A DNA stretch of 64,000 nucleotides, taken from the NCBI GenBank assembly GCA_021780755.1, contig JAJXYF010000008.1, forward strand, positions 1 to 64,000, given 5' to 3'. This DNA comes from Deltaproteobacteria bacterium (lineage in GTDB: Bacteria > Desulfobacterota > Binatia > Binatales > Binataceae). The translations under genes were made by a program, and so were the position numbers. Positions 27,397 through 35,403 of this stretch are shown here, piece after piece (position 1 is the stretch's first letter; each line of letters opens with the position of its first letter). The notes beneath the pieces are model-generated. The model did not search any database, had not been told where the DNA came from, and was given only the letters and a program-made list of their open reading frames with translations.

Positions 27397-28224
27397 ATGG
27401 ACTACAGTGACTATCAATTCCTGAAGGTCGAGACGGTGGATCGCGTCGCCACCTTGACGCTCAATCGGCCCGACGCGTTGAACGCGGTGACCAGCCGGAT
27501 GCATCACGAAATCGAGCAAATCTGGATCGATCTCCGGGGCGATCGCGACGTCAACGCGATCCTCTTTACCGGCGTGGGACGGGCGTTTTGCGCGGGCGGC
27601 GACGTCAAGGCAATGGGCTCGGGCAGCCTGGTCGGCGGCGGCAAGGGCGCCACCCGCTTCGAGCGTGGACCGATCACCGCGGCCAACGGCCGCCGCATCG
27701 TCGAGAACATGCTCGACGTCGAGCAGCCGATCATTGGCGCGATCAACGGTGATGCGGTGGGTCTCGGCGCGACCCTCGCGCTGCTCTGCGACATCACCGT
27801 GGTGTCCGAGAAGGCGCGCTTTGCCGATACGCATGTGAAGGTTGGCGTGGTCGCGGGCGACGGCGGTGCGGTCATCTGGCCGCTGCTGATCGGCCCGCAT
27901 CGCGCCAAAGAATTCCTGATGCGCGGGAACTTCATCAACGGCGCTGAGGCCGGGCGCATCGGGATGGTCAATTACGCGGTGGCACCGGATCAGGTGATGC
28001 CGCGGGCGCGCGAACTCGCGCAGGAACTCGCCGATGGTCCCACCTGGGCCATACGATGGAGCAAGCTCTCGGTCAACAAATGGCTGAAGCAACAGGCCAA
28101 CCTGATTCTCGACGCGTCGCTCGCCTACGAGATGATGACCTTCAAGACCGAGGACCATAAGGAAGCGGTGAAGGCGTTCGTCGAGAAGCGCAAGGCGAAC
28201 TTCGTGCGTTCGTCCGACGACTAG
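27397..28224 (+). CDS. Enoyl-CoA hydratase/isomerase family protein
   Basis: 275 residues. The crotonase signatures are LNRPDALNAVTS (about 24-35), GRAFCAGGDVKAMG (oxyanion hole, about 60-73) and GAINGDAVGLGATLAL (about 113-128). The C-terminal helices end in AVKAFVEKRKANF. It acts on unsaturated acyl-CoA thioesters by hydration or isomerisation. An excellent AGGAGG lies ten bases before the ATG. It converges on the AlkA-like gene, with four bases shared at the stops. Confidence 0.9.
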   Translation: MDYSDYQFLKVETVDRVATLTLNRPDALNAVTSRMHHEIEQIWIDLRGDRDVNAILFTGVGRAFCAGGDVKAMGSGSLVGGGKGATRFERGPITAANGRRIVENMLDVEQPIIGAINGDAVGLGATLALLCDITVVSEKARFADTHVKVGVVAGDGGAVIWPLLIGPHRAKEFLMRGNFINGAEAGRIGMVNYAVAPDQVMPRARELAQELADGPTWAIRWSKLSVNKWLKQQANLILDASLAYEMMTFKTEDHKEAVKAFVEKRKANFVRSSDD

Positions 28225-29159
28225 GTGCTGCCGCCGCGGCGGGTATTCGATGCGGCGGCGCCGATCGCGAGCGTCTTTTCGGCGAGCGCGTGCAGGAGCA
28301 GCGCCTGCACCACGGTCGCGGAGTCGCCCCAGTGCCCGGTTATGCGGCGCACTTCTGATTCCAGCGGCGGGAGGCCGTCGCGGTAGGCGAGGCCGACGGC
28401 CTTGCGCACACCCAGGTCGCCGGCGACCACGCGCGGGCGACCGAGGGTGCGCGCAAGGATCCATTCGGCGCTCCATCGGCCGATGCCCCGAATCACGGTC
28501 AGGCGCGCGACGATCTGCTCGTCGGTCAGCCTATCCAGAATAGCTATTGTCAGTTCGCCCGAGGCGAGGGCGCGCGCGACGTTGATTATGTATTCCGCCT
28601 TGGAAGTAGTCAGTTGCAGTGCGCGGATGTCCGATGCTTTCAGAGCCGCGATAGTGGCGGGATCGAGACTATAGACGGAGTGGCTGCCGACGGTGTGCAA
28701 GCGTCCGAAGGTTTCGGCCAGCCGGCGGCGGCAGGTCGCCGCCCAGCGGAGATTGACCTGCTGCGTGGTGATACATCGAAGGAGCGCGTTGAAGAGATTC
28801 GACTGGCGTACTGAGCGCACCGCCGGATAGCGCGCGTGCAACGCGCCGACGACGCGGTCGCTGCTTACGAGGTGCGCGAAATTCGCCGGCGGCATCACGA
28901 ACATCGAACGCACGAGGCGTTTGATTTCGTCGCGCCCGAAGGAATCCTCGAGCGTGACGTGCGCGATGAGCGCGTTGCCGGCCGATTCGAATGTGCATGC
29001 GTATGCGATTGAGCGCGTGCCGATCGTGTACGTGCGCACCAAGGCCGTGCCGTCCCAGCGATCGATCAGGTCGTCGCCCGCGCGGCGGAACATCTCGAGC
29101 GATGCGGCGAAATCGATTGGACCGTCAAGGCGGACCGTAAACTCAGTTGAGGTGGGCAC
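28221..29159 (-). CDS. alkA: DNA-3-methyladenine glycosylase II (AlkA-like)
   Basis: 312 residues with a three-part layout: an N-terminal beta domain (1-110), then a helix-hairpin-helix glycosylase domain. The HhH segment is VIRGIGRWSAEWILAR (about 219-234), and the catalytic Asp is in AGDLGVRKAVG (about 243-253). It removes alkylated bases such as 3-methyladenine in base-excision repair. It lies between catabolic genes, with no repair partner nearby. Confidence 0.88.
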   Translation of the reverse strand: MPTSTEFTVRLDGPIDFAASLEMFRRAGDDLIDRWDGTALVRTYTIGTRSIAYACTFESAGNALIAHVTLEDSFGRDEIKRLVRSMFVMPPANFAHLVSSDRVVGALHARYPAVRSVRQSNLFNALLRCITTQQVNLRWAATCRRRLAETFGRLHTVGSHSVYSLDPATIAALKASDIRALQLTTSKAEYIINVARALASGELTIAILDRLTDEQIVARLTVIRGIGRWSAEWILARTLGRPRVVAGDLGVRKAVGLAYRDGLPPLESEVRRITGHWGDSATVVQALLLHALAEKTLAIGAAASNTRRGGST

Positions 29160-29183
29160 GGTAACGGCGGATCGCGATGCGCG

Positions 29184-30032
29184 TCATCCGCCGCGCTTCG
29201 CCATCAGGGCGTTGGCCTCCTGATGGCTGATGGTGTCGCCGCCGAAGACCTCGAAGCTGCCGGTGCGCAAGAGTTCATCGGCCGCCTTGCGCGTCGCCGT
29301 CATCGCGACGCGTGTCGGCCCCGACGCGGTGCTCACTCGCACGACGCCAAGGCGTTCCAGTTCCGCGACCGGCGGAGTGCCCGGCAGGCCCATCACGTTG
29401 AGCGGACCGTTGACGGCCTTGACCAGGCGGCCGATGGTTTCGGCGTCGAAGTAGCCCATCGCATAGAGGCAGTCGGCGCCGGCGGCGCGATAGGCGTTGA
29501 GGCGGCTGACCGCATGATCGAAGCGCGCGGACTTCTCGCCGATGCCCAGCAGGTAAACGTCGGTGCGTGCGTTGATCACGATCGGCACGCCGGCGGCGGT
29601 GGCGGCGTGGCGCGCGGCGCGAACGCGATCGACCGCATCGGGAATTTCGTAGAGCATGCGGCCGGCGCCGTGCACCGTGTCCTCGAGATTGATGCCGACC
29701 GCGCCGGCCTCAATTATCAGGTGGACGGTTTCCGCGATGTCGTCGGGGTCGCGAGCGAAGCCTGATTCCATGTCGGCGGTCACCGGCACGTTGACGCAGC
29801 GGGCGATGCGAGCGACGGCGGCGATCATTTCATCGCGCGGGACCATTTCGCCGTCCGGATAACCAATGGAATACGAAACGCCGGCACTGGTGGTCGCGAT
29901 CGCGACGAAGCCGGCGGCCTCGAAGATGCGCGCGCTCATGGCGTCCCAGGCGTTGGGGAGCACAAGGATCCGGCTGCGATCGTGCATACGGCGGAAGGTC
30001 TCGGCTTTTTTACACTGCGCGTCGAGGTCCAT
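29184..30032 (-). CDS. Isocitrate lyase/PEP mutase family protein
   Basis: 282 residues from ATG 30032, with GGAG eight bases upstream. The family opening LVLPNAWDAMSARIFE (about 24-39), TTSAGVSYSIGYPDGE, the metal site DMESGFARDPDDI and NLEDTVHGAG fit the PEP mutase/isocitrate lyase superfamily. The KKCGH catalytic loop of true isocitrate lyases is absent, so it is more likely a carboxyphosphonoenolpyruvate-mutase-like or oxaloacetate-decarboxylase-like member. The exact reaction is unknown. Confidence 0.85.
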   Translation of the reverse strand: MDLDAQCKKAETFRRMHDRSRILVLPNAWDAMSARIFEAAGFVAIATTSAGVSYSIGYPDGEMVPRDEMIAAVARIARCVNVPVTADMESGFARDPDDIAETVHLIIEAGAVGINLEDTVHGAGRMLYEIPDAVDRVRAARHAATAAGVPIVINARTDVYLLGIGEKSARFDHAVSRLNAYRAAGADCLYAMGYFDAETIGRLVKAVNGPLNVMGLPGTPPVAELERLGVVRVSTASGPTRVAMTATRKAADELLRTGSFEVFGGDTISHQEANALMAKRGG

Positions 30033-30164
30033 GTGGTCTGCTCCCTGGACGATCGGTTGTCGAGCGGGAATAACGATGGTAGATTTCCGCGACGACGGCG
30101 GCAAGGGACAAGTTTATTGCGGGTAGCGAGGCGGAGCGAGTGTTCTCATCCGTACCTGCCGCGA

Positions 30165-30560
30165 CTTCATCGGCGTCCTTCACCAGCGTCGATGATGATC
30201 GAGCTGCCGACCAGCATGCTCGGCGCGAAACCTGCGGTGCGGATGTGGGGGCGTTGCAGCGTGCGACGTGACGGCAAGCCCGTCCATGTCGATCGCGACG
30301 GAAATTCGACGGTCGCAAGCTTCTTCAATACCGACGAGACCAAAGAGGAGTACAACGCCTCCGAGCCGGTTCACGATCGCGAACGATGGCTCGAAATGTT
30401 CGTACACGTGCTCGGGCATACGGGCGGTTACAACCGTGAAGAGGCGATCGTGGTCGGCGAACGTGCGCCCGTTCGGAAATCCGCTTGACTTGGAAGGGTC
30501 ATAGCTCATCATGTCGGGCAACAGCTTGTCGGCGTCGCCCGCGTAAGCGCGGCGCCATCG
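30165..30560 (+). pseudogene. DUF4331 protein remnant carrying a micro-inversion
   Basis: From about 30192 the plus strand reads MMIELPTSMLGAK, then WGRCSVRRDGKPVHVDRDG, VASFFNTDETKEEYNASEP and HVLGHTGGYNREEA, all typical of DUF4331. Just after 30450 the frame turns to noise. The expected next part, AYAGDADKLLPDMMSYDP then SGFPNGRTFAD, is present on the minus strand at about 30450-30550. Rejoined, it would continue REEAI directly. So about 100 bases have been inverted inside the gene. The N-terminal part and the rest of the C-terminus are missing. The gene is dead. Confidence 0.7.
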
Positions 30561-30592
30561 TCGTTCGGATGGGTTTCCAAAGGATCAATGCG

Positions 30593-31006
30593 ATGGCGAA
30601 CTCCCGGATTTTGTATGCCCTGGAACCTGATCTGTCGGCGCGGGAATTTCGCGACATCCTGATTGCCTCGACTCTGGCGGAGCGGCGACCAGCCGATGAT
30701 CTCGAACGCCTGCATCAGATGCTGCGCAATGCCGATATTGTCGTCACGGCGCGTGACGAGGGACGGCTGATCGGGGTTTCTCGTGCCGTTACTGATTTCG
30801 CCTACTGCTGCTATCTTTCAGATTTAGCGGTAGATGTTGCCTATCAACGCCAAGGCGTCGGCAAACGCTTAATCGACGAGACTCATGCTCGGGCAGGAGA
30901 ATCCACCACCCTGATTCTGGTGGCAGCTCCCGCCGCGGAAAATTACTATCCCAGGATTGGTATGAAACATTTGGCAAGTTGCTGGGCAATTCCGCGCTCC
31001 CGGTAA
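30593..31006 (+). CDS. GNAT-family N-acetyltransferase
   Basis: 137 residues from ATG 30593, with AAAGGA eight bases upstream; an upstream frame to 30485 crosses the DUF4331 remnant. The acetyl-CoA-binding motif is DLAVDVAYQRQGVGKRLID (about 79-97), preceded by the beta strands RLIGVSRAVTDF and followed by NYYPRIGMKHL. Substrate unknown (protein, amine or small molecule). It lies inside an accessory stretch with decayed genes on both sides. Confidence 0.82.
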   Translation: MANSRILYALEPDLSAREFRDILIASTLAERRPADDLERLHQMLRNADIVVTARDEGRLIGVSRAVTDFAYCCYLSDLAVDVAYQRQGVGKRLIDETHARAGESTTLILVAAPAAENYYPRIGMKHLASCWAIPRSR

Positions 31007-31034
31007 GGATGGTACTGACAACGAGGGCGAAAAT

Positions 31035-31727
31035 GTGCATGATCCGCGAGCGATGACGGCAACCCTTGCATGCTGCATGGTGATCGCGGTGAGTTGCCTC
31101 TCCATCATTATGCCGAAAGCGCCAGGCGCCAGTGAGAGCGTGCCACGCTCGGACGCGAGCGCATTGCTCGTGCTCGATTTGCAAGTCGATTTCGTCGAGC
31201 GCGGCGGGCGGATGCCGATCGCCGCCGATCAGATTGAGCAGGTTCTGAAGATGTCCAATCTGGCGATCGAGGCCTCCGCAGCGCGGCAAATGGCGATCGT
31301 CTATATCGGCAATGAGTACACGCGCTGGGATATACCGGGTAACTGGTTCCGTCGAAATGCGGCCCGCGCCGGCACACCTGGCGCTGCGCTCGACCCTCAT
31401 CTCAACAGGATTGTCGGGGCGCCATATTTTCCCAAGCGGCGCGGTGACGCGTTTTCAAATCCCGATCTCGAACGCTTCCTTCGCGCGCACCAAATTGGGC
31501 GTGTCGTTTTGTGCGGCGTCTACGCCGGTGACTGCGTTACCGCGACTGCTCACGGCGCGCTGGGCAGAGGAATCTCGGTGTTCATACTCTCCGATGCGGT
31601 TGGTGCCGCAAGCGCTACCGCTCGGCGGTTGGCACTCGCAAGGCTGTCCCAGACCGGCGCACAGATCGTAACGACTGAGGAGTTCATCAAGATCTCAGCC
31701 GCACAACTTCGCGCGCTACCTGATTGA
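31035..31727 (+). CDS. Isochorismatase-family cysteine hydrolase
   Basis: 230 residues from GTG 31035, with GAGGG seven bases upstream. A hydrophobic N-terminus (MTATLACCMVIAVSCLSII) may be a signal or anchor. The Asp-Lys-Cys triad is visible as LVLDLQVDF (Asp near 54), YFPKRRGD (Lys near 135) and CGVYAGDCVTATA (nucleophile Cys near 164). The family hydrolyses amides or related bonds. The exact substrate is unknown, and the exported form is unusual for a usually cytosolic enzyme. Confidence 0.82.
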   Translation: MHDPRAMTATLACCMVIAVSCLSIIMPKAPGASESVPRSDASALLVLDLQVDFVERGGRMPIAADQIEQVLKMSNLAIEASAARQMAIVYIGNEYTRWDIPGNWFRRNAARAGTPGAALDPHLNRIVGAPYFPKRRGDAFSNPDLERFLRAHQIGRVVLCGVYAGDCVTATAHGALGRGISVFILSDAVGAASATARRLALARLSQTGAQIVTTEEFIKISAAQLRALPD

Positions 31728-31761
31728 CGACCGCGATAGCGATCGCGATGCGTGCCACGCC

Positions 31762-32200
31762 TTACAGCGTCTGTAGGAACGCTAGCAGATCCGCTTTCTC
31801 CTGATCGGTGAAGTCAACTCCGAAACGCTGGTCGTAGAAATTCACGACGTCATCCAAAGTAGCGGCGGAGCCGTTGTGGAAGTATGGTGCCCGCGCCGCC
31901 AATCCGCGCAGAATAGGTCATAATATGCCGACCAGCCGGTGTCGGTGTCGAAGATTCAGCTTGCCTCCGCGTTAAGGTCGGTCTTCAGTTGTGCGAAGTT
32001 GAAGCCCGGAGCGAATCCAGGCTTTTCCGCGTCGGGCGGCAGGATCGCGTACCGCTTCGTCCACGCATTCATCCCCACCCGTCCCAGGTGCCCTGTTGAG
32101 TAGTTCCCCGGGTCAGTACGGTCACGCCTTTGCCGTCGTAGCCGACGCGAAGACGGCGTGGCCGTCGTTGGTCAGCGGGATCGGTCGTGTGTATAAGCCG
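31762..32200 (-). pseudogene. Remnant of a di-haem cytochrome c peroxidase-like protein
   Basis: On the minus strand the last 51 codons read cleanly as PILRGLAARAPYFHNGSAAT, then LDDVVNFYDQRFGVDFTDQE, ending FLQTL at the stop (31762). This is the usual C-terminal signature of di-haem cytochrome c peroxidase/MauG-type proteins. Upstream, recognisable pieces such as NAWTKRYAILPPDAEKPGFA and TNDGHAVFASATTAK lie in different frames, broken by stop codons. No intact haem motif is left. The gene has decayed. Confidence 0.7.
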
Positions 32201-32329
32201 GTCGAGGATGGTGCGCTTGACGGGCGAGGGCAAACGGGCTTATTCAGCGTGCACGCCGCCGGACATTCGCGAAGTGAAGAGGTGGGTGGGCAACGTATTA
32301 TTTCGGGGCGTAAGGATGAGGTGCGGAAC

Positions 32330-33382
32330 ATGAAAGGACTCGCATTCCTGGCGATCGGCAAAGTTGGGGTACTCGATAAACCGATACCCGAGCCCGGGCC
32401 CAACGACGCGGTGATCAAAACCACCGCCTCGCTGATCTGCACCTCGGACGTGCATAACGTGCGCGGCGTGATCGAGTTCGCCGCGGGGCGCTTCCTCGGG
32501 CATGAGAGCGTCGGCGTGGTGCATAAGGTCGGCGCCAACGTGACGCGCTGCCAGGCCGGCGAGCGCGTGGCCGTATGCGCGATAACGCCGTGCGGGCGGT
32601 GCGACGCGTGCCAGCGTGGCTTCGCCTCGCAATGCGGCGGGATGCTCGGCGGCTACCAGTTTGGGCCGGTGCGCGACGGCAACCTGGCCGAATATTTCCT
32701 CGTCAATGACGCCGACTTCAACCTGGTGCCGATTCCGGCCAACCTCACCGACGAGCAGGCGCTCTATACAACCGACATGCTTTCGACCGGGTTCGCCGGC
32801 GCCGAGAATGCGGCGATACCGGTCGGAGGGACGGTAGCAATCTTCGCGCAGGGGCCGGTGGGCCTGAGCGCGACGATCGCGGCGCGAACGCTGGGCGCTG
32901 GACTGATAATCGCGGTCGAGTCGAAGCCCGATCGGCAGGCGTTGGCCAAACGCTTCGGCGCCGACCTCGTGATCGATCCGACGCGGGGCGACACCGTCGA
33001 TCAGATCATGAAAGCGACCGGCGGTATTGGCGTGGATAGCGCGATCGAGGCGATCGGGATGCCGGTCACGTTCGAGAATTGTATCAAGGCAACCAAGCCC
33101 GGCGGCGTCATCTCGAATGTCGGCTTCCACGGCGAAGCCGGCAATCTGCTGCAGATTCCGCTGCCCGAGTTCGGTCTCGGGATGGGCGACAAGACGATTC
33201 GCACCGCCCTATGTCCCGGTGGACGCGAGCGCCTGTCGCGACTACTGCGGCTGCTCGAACATGGCCGCGTCGATCCCACTCCGATGACCACCCATCGCTT
33301 TCCGTTCAGTCAGGTCGAGCGCGCCTTCCACATGATGGAGACCAAGGAAGACAACATCATCAAACCGCTGATCACCTACTGA
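32330..33382 (+). CDS. Zinc-dependent alcohol dehydrogenase, secondary-alcohol type
   Basis: 350 residues from ATG 32330; an upstream frame to 32096 crosses the cytochrome remnant. The N-terminus MKGLAFLAIGKVGVLDKP and the catalytic-zinc residues Cys in ICTSDVHNVRG (about 37), His in GHESVG and Asp in VNDADFN resemble the NADP-dependent isopropanol-type ADHs. It also has four Cys of a structural zinc site (CGRCDACQRGFASQC). The nucleotide-binding Gly motif is AQGPVGLSATIAA. It likely oxidises or reduces secondary alcohols or aldehydes; the natural substrate is unknown. Confidence 0.87.
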   Translation: MKGLAFLAIGKVGVLDKPIPEPGPNDAVIKTTASLICTSDVHNVRGVIEFAAGRFLGHESVGVVHKVGANVTRCQAGERVAVCAITPCGRCDACQRGFASQCGGMLGGYQFGPVRDGNLAEYFLVNDADFNLVPIPANLTDEQALYTTDMLSTGFAGAENAAIPVGGTVAIFAQGPVGLSATIAARTLGAGLIIAVESKPDRQALAKRFGADLVIDPTRGDTVDQIMKATGGIGVDSAIEAIGMPVTFENCIKATKPGGVISNVGFHGEAGNLLQIPLPEFGLGMGDKTIRTALCPGGRERLSRLLRLLEHGRVDPTPMTTHRFPFSQVERAFHMMETKEDNIIKPLITY

Positions 33383-33450
33383 GTATTGGGGAGAAAGCAG
33401 AGAGCGTTGTTGAGGGACTCAAAACTGATATTTTTTTTGAAACCTCGTCG

Positions 33451-33474
33451 TGTTTGACGCTCGCGTTGCTCGGG
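33451..33474 (-). repeat. Short dispersed intergenic repeat, copy C
   Basis: On the minus strand it reads CCGAGCAACGCGAGCGTCAA plus ACA, with one main difference from copy A over the first 20 bases. It sits about 70 bases beyond the ADH gene, next to the half hairpin repeat. Confidence 0.45.
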
Positions 33475-33560
33475 TCGGCGGCCAAGTCACGCGAAAAACA
33501 AAGAGCGAACGGTTGCGGAGACCAATTGCGATCCCTTCCCGTGTCCAACTGAAGGGAAGT

Positions 33561-33608
33561 CTGAAACCTCGCGAGGTTTCAGTAACTTTAAGTTTTGCGT
33601 TCTTTGAC
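33561..33608 (-). repeat. Hairpin repeat, copy 1
   Basis: Perfect arms CTGAAACCTC (33561-33570) and GAGGTTTCAG (33573-33582) with a two-base loop. They are followed on the plus strand by TAACTTTAAGTTTTGCGTTC, which matches the flank of copies 2 (44663) and 3 (49817). Confidence 0.7.
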
Positions 33609-33694
33609 AACTGTCCTTTTCTCGGGGGGGGCGTCGCTTTTGATGGGCGCGGATGATCGGCTAGGCTGGGCAACGATCGGGGAGGAACCTCGCG

Positions 33695-34321
33695 ATGGAA
33701 AATTCACCCGACTATCGAATCACGAGCGTCGAACATTTGCGCGCGATCATGGGCGAGCCCGGCAAGATTACGCCGCTCAAACTGATGACCGCGCTTGACG
33801 ACGACGCGATCGATTTCATCCGGCGGTCGCCGTTCCTGGTGCTTGCGACCGCCGACGCCGCCGGCAATCAGGACGCCTCGCCGAAGGGCGACGGTGCGGG
33901 CTTTGTCGCGATTGAGGATCGCAACACGCTGCTGATTCCCGATCGGAAGGGCAACAAACTGCTCTTCGGCCTGCAAAACATCCTGGCGACCGGCCGCGTG
34001 GGACTGCTCTTTATAGCGCCGCCGACGAACGAGACGCTGCGTGTCAACGGTGCCGCCGAATTGGTGGTTGACCCGGCGATACTGGAGCGGTTGTCGGCGC
34101 GCGGGCAGCCCGCCCAGCTCGCGATTCGCGTCACGGTCCGCGAGTGTTTCTTCCACTGCGCCAAGGCGTTCATTCGGTCGGAGTTGTGGAACCATCAGCA
34201 GTGGCCGGAGCGGATCAAGATTTCGTTCGGGAAATATCTGGCGGGAAAAATGAATGCGGGTGCGGACGTCGCGCGCCAGATCGACGATTTCGTCGAGCAG
34301 GACTACAAGACCAACCTGTAA
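33695..34321 (+). CDS. PPOX-class FMN/F420-binding split-barrel protein (MSMEG_1061-like)
   Basis: 208 residues. The split beta-barrel core reads FLVLATADAAGNQDASPKG (about 48-66), LLIPDRKGNKLLFGLQNIL (about 85-103) and GRVGLLFIAPPTNETLRVNG (about 106-125). This matches the pyridoxamine-phosphate-oxidase-like group that binds FMN or F420. The C-terminal ECFFHCAKAFIRSELW is typical of the subgroup. Because the F420 operon is 3 kb away, an F420 link is possible but unproved. GGAGG lies about 12 bases before the ATG. Confidence 0.83.
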   Translation: MENSPDYRITSVEHLRAIMGEPGKITPLKLMTALDDDAIDFIRRSPFLVLATADAAGNQDASPKGDGAGFVAIEDRNTLLIPDRKGNKLLFGLQNILATGRVGLLFIAPPTNETLRVNGAAELVVDPAILERLSARGQPAQLAIRVTVRECFFHCAKAFIRSELWNHQQWPERIKISFGKYLAGKMNAGADVARQIDDFVEQDYKTNL

Positions 34322-34375
34322 CGCGAGCGTCGTTCAAGATGCTGCTTTGTCATAAAGGGCGCAGCACCGGGACGG

Positions 34376-35386
34376 TTAGTCTTCGCGGTCGATTTGATCG
34401 TCGATCAGGGCGGCGAGGCTATCGCGATAGATCGAGGGCTTGAGCTGGGCGAGCAAATCGCGCGCGCGCGCAACCTGAGCGGTGGCGAGGGCACGACCGC
34501 GCGCGATCATCACGGGATCGCGCATGAGCTGGAGGGCGTGATCGAAGTCGGCGCCTTCCAGCCGTGTGCCCGCGCGGAAGTTGCGCGCGAACTCGGTGTT
34601 GTGCTGGACGCCGAGGACGACCGGCAGCGAGATAATTCCGGCGCGCAGATCGGAGCCGACCGGCTTGCCGATCTTTTCCTCCGGACCGAGCACGTCGAGC
34701 AGATCGTCGATCATCTGGAAGGCGAGTCCGATCGCGAGTCCGAGCGTTTCCATCGCGGTGATGGTTTTGGCGTCGGCGCCGGCGAGATCGGCGGCGACTT
34801 TGCCGCCGGCCGCGAACAGCGATGCGGTCTTGCGGGTGATGACCGCGATGTAGTCGTCGATGGTGGCGGCGGCGTTATGGCGCATCCGGCCCTCCATCAC
34901 TTCACCCTCGGTAAGCTGGATGCAGGCCTGGGCGGCGGTGCGCACGAGGCGCTCCTCGAAGCGCCCGCAGAGTTCGAAGGCGCGGCAAAAGAGGAAGTCG
35001 CCGGCGACCAGTGAGGGCGCGAAGCCGTAGCGGGCGAAGGCCGAGGGCTTGCCGCGGCGGAGCAGGCCGCCGTCGATGATGTCGTCGTGGAGCAGGGTGG
35101 CCGAGTGAATCAGTTCGAGCGCGATGGCGGCGTCGATGGCGTCCTCGATTTTTTCGCTGACGCCGCCGCAGGCGCGATAGACCAGCAGGATGAAGAGCGG
35201 GCGCAGGCGCTTGCCGCCGCCGTCAACCAGGTAGTGGCAGATTTCGCCGATGAGGGCCTCGTTGGAATCGAGCAGACGCGAAAGTTTTTGCTCGGTGACG
35301 AGCAGGTCGGCCTTGACCGGAAGGGCGAGGTCGCGGGCCTCGGAGGTTGAGGCGGCAACGGCGCCGGCAGTTTGCTGATTTTTCAC
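34376..35386 (-). CDS. Polyprenyl diphosphate synthase
   Basis: 336 residues from GTG 35386, with GGGA eight bases upstream. First Asp-rich motif is LHDDIIDGGLLRRGKPS (about 91-107) and the second is FQMIDDLLD (about 222-230). Lys/Arg residues in GGGKRLRPLF (about 51-60) bind the diphosphate. The enzyme condenses isopentenyl units, and chain length (quinone side chain or similar) cannot be read with certainty. It starts 17 bases after cofE ends, so it closes the F420 operon transcript, which is an unusual partner. Confidence 0.9.
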   Translation of the reverse strand: MKNQQTAGAVAASTSEARDLALPVKADLLVTEQKLSRLLDSNEALIGEICHYLVDGGGKRLRPLFILLVYRACGGVSEKIEDAIDAAIALELIHSATLLHDDIIDGGLLRRGKPSAFARYGFAPSLVAGDFLFCRAFELCGRFEERLVRTAAQACIQLTEGEVMEGRMRHNAAATIDDYIAVITRKTASLFAAGGKVAADLAGADAKTITAMETLGLAIGLAFQMIDDLLDVLGPEEKIGKPVGSDLRAGIISLPVVLGVQHNTEFARNFRAGTRLEGADFDHALQLMRDPVMIARGRALATAQVARARDLLAQLKPSIYRDSLAALIDDQIDRED

Positions 35387-35403
35387 GAAGATAATCCCGA
35401 CGC

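Larger units (their letters stand above)
33383..33694. other. Intergenic region with repeat elements
   Basis: 312 bases without a convincing gene. It holds copy C of the short repeat (33451-33474, minus), a half copy of the hairpin repeat (33438-33447) and a full hairpin copy (33561-33608). The next gene starts at 33695 with GGAGG about 12 bases upstream. Short frames here overlap the hairpin and look non-coding. Confidence 0.6.

Noticed and set aside
30180..30521. 113-codon minus-strand frame starting LPDMMSYDP
   Set aside because: Only its first 30 codons match DUF4331. The rest is antisense to the plus-strand DUF4331 piece, so it is an inversion product, not a gene.
32096..32329. N-terminal extension of the secondary-alcohol dehydrogenase
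   Set aside because: It crosses the decayed cytochrome and lacks family similarity; ATG 32330 matches the usual family start.
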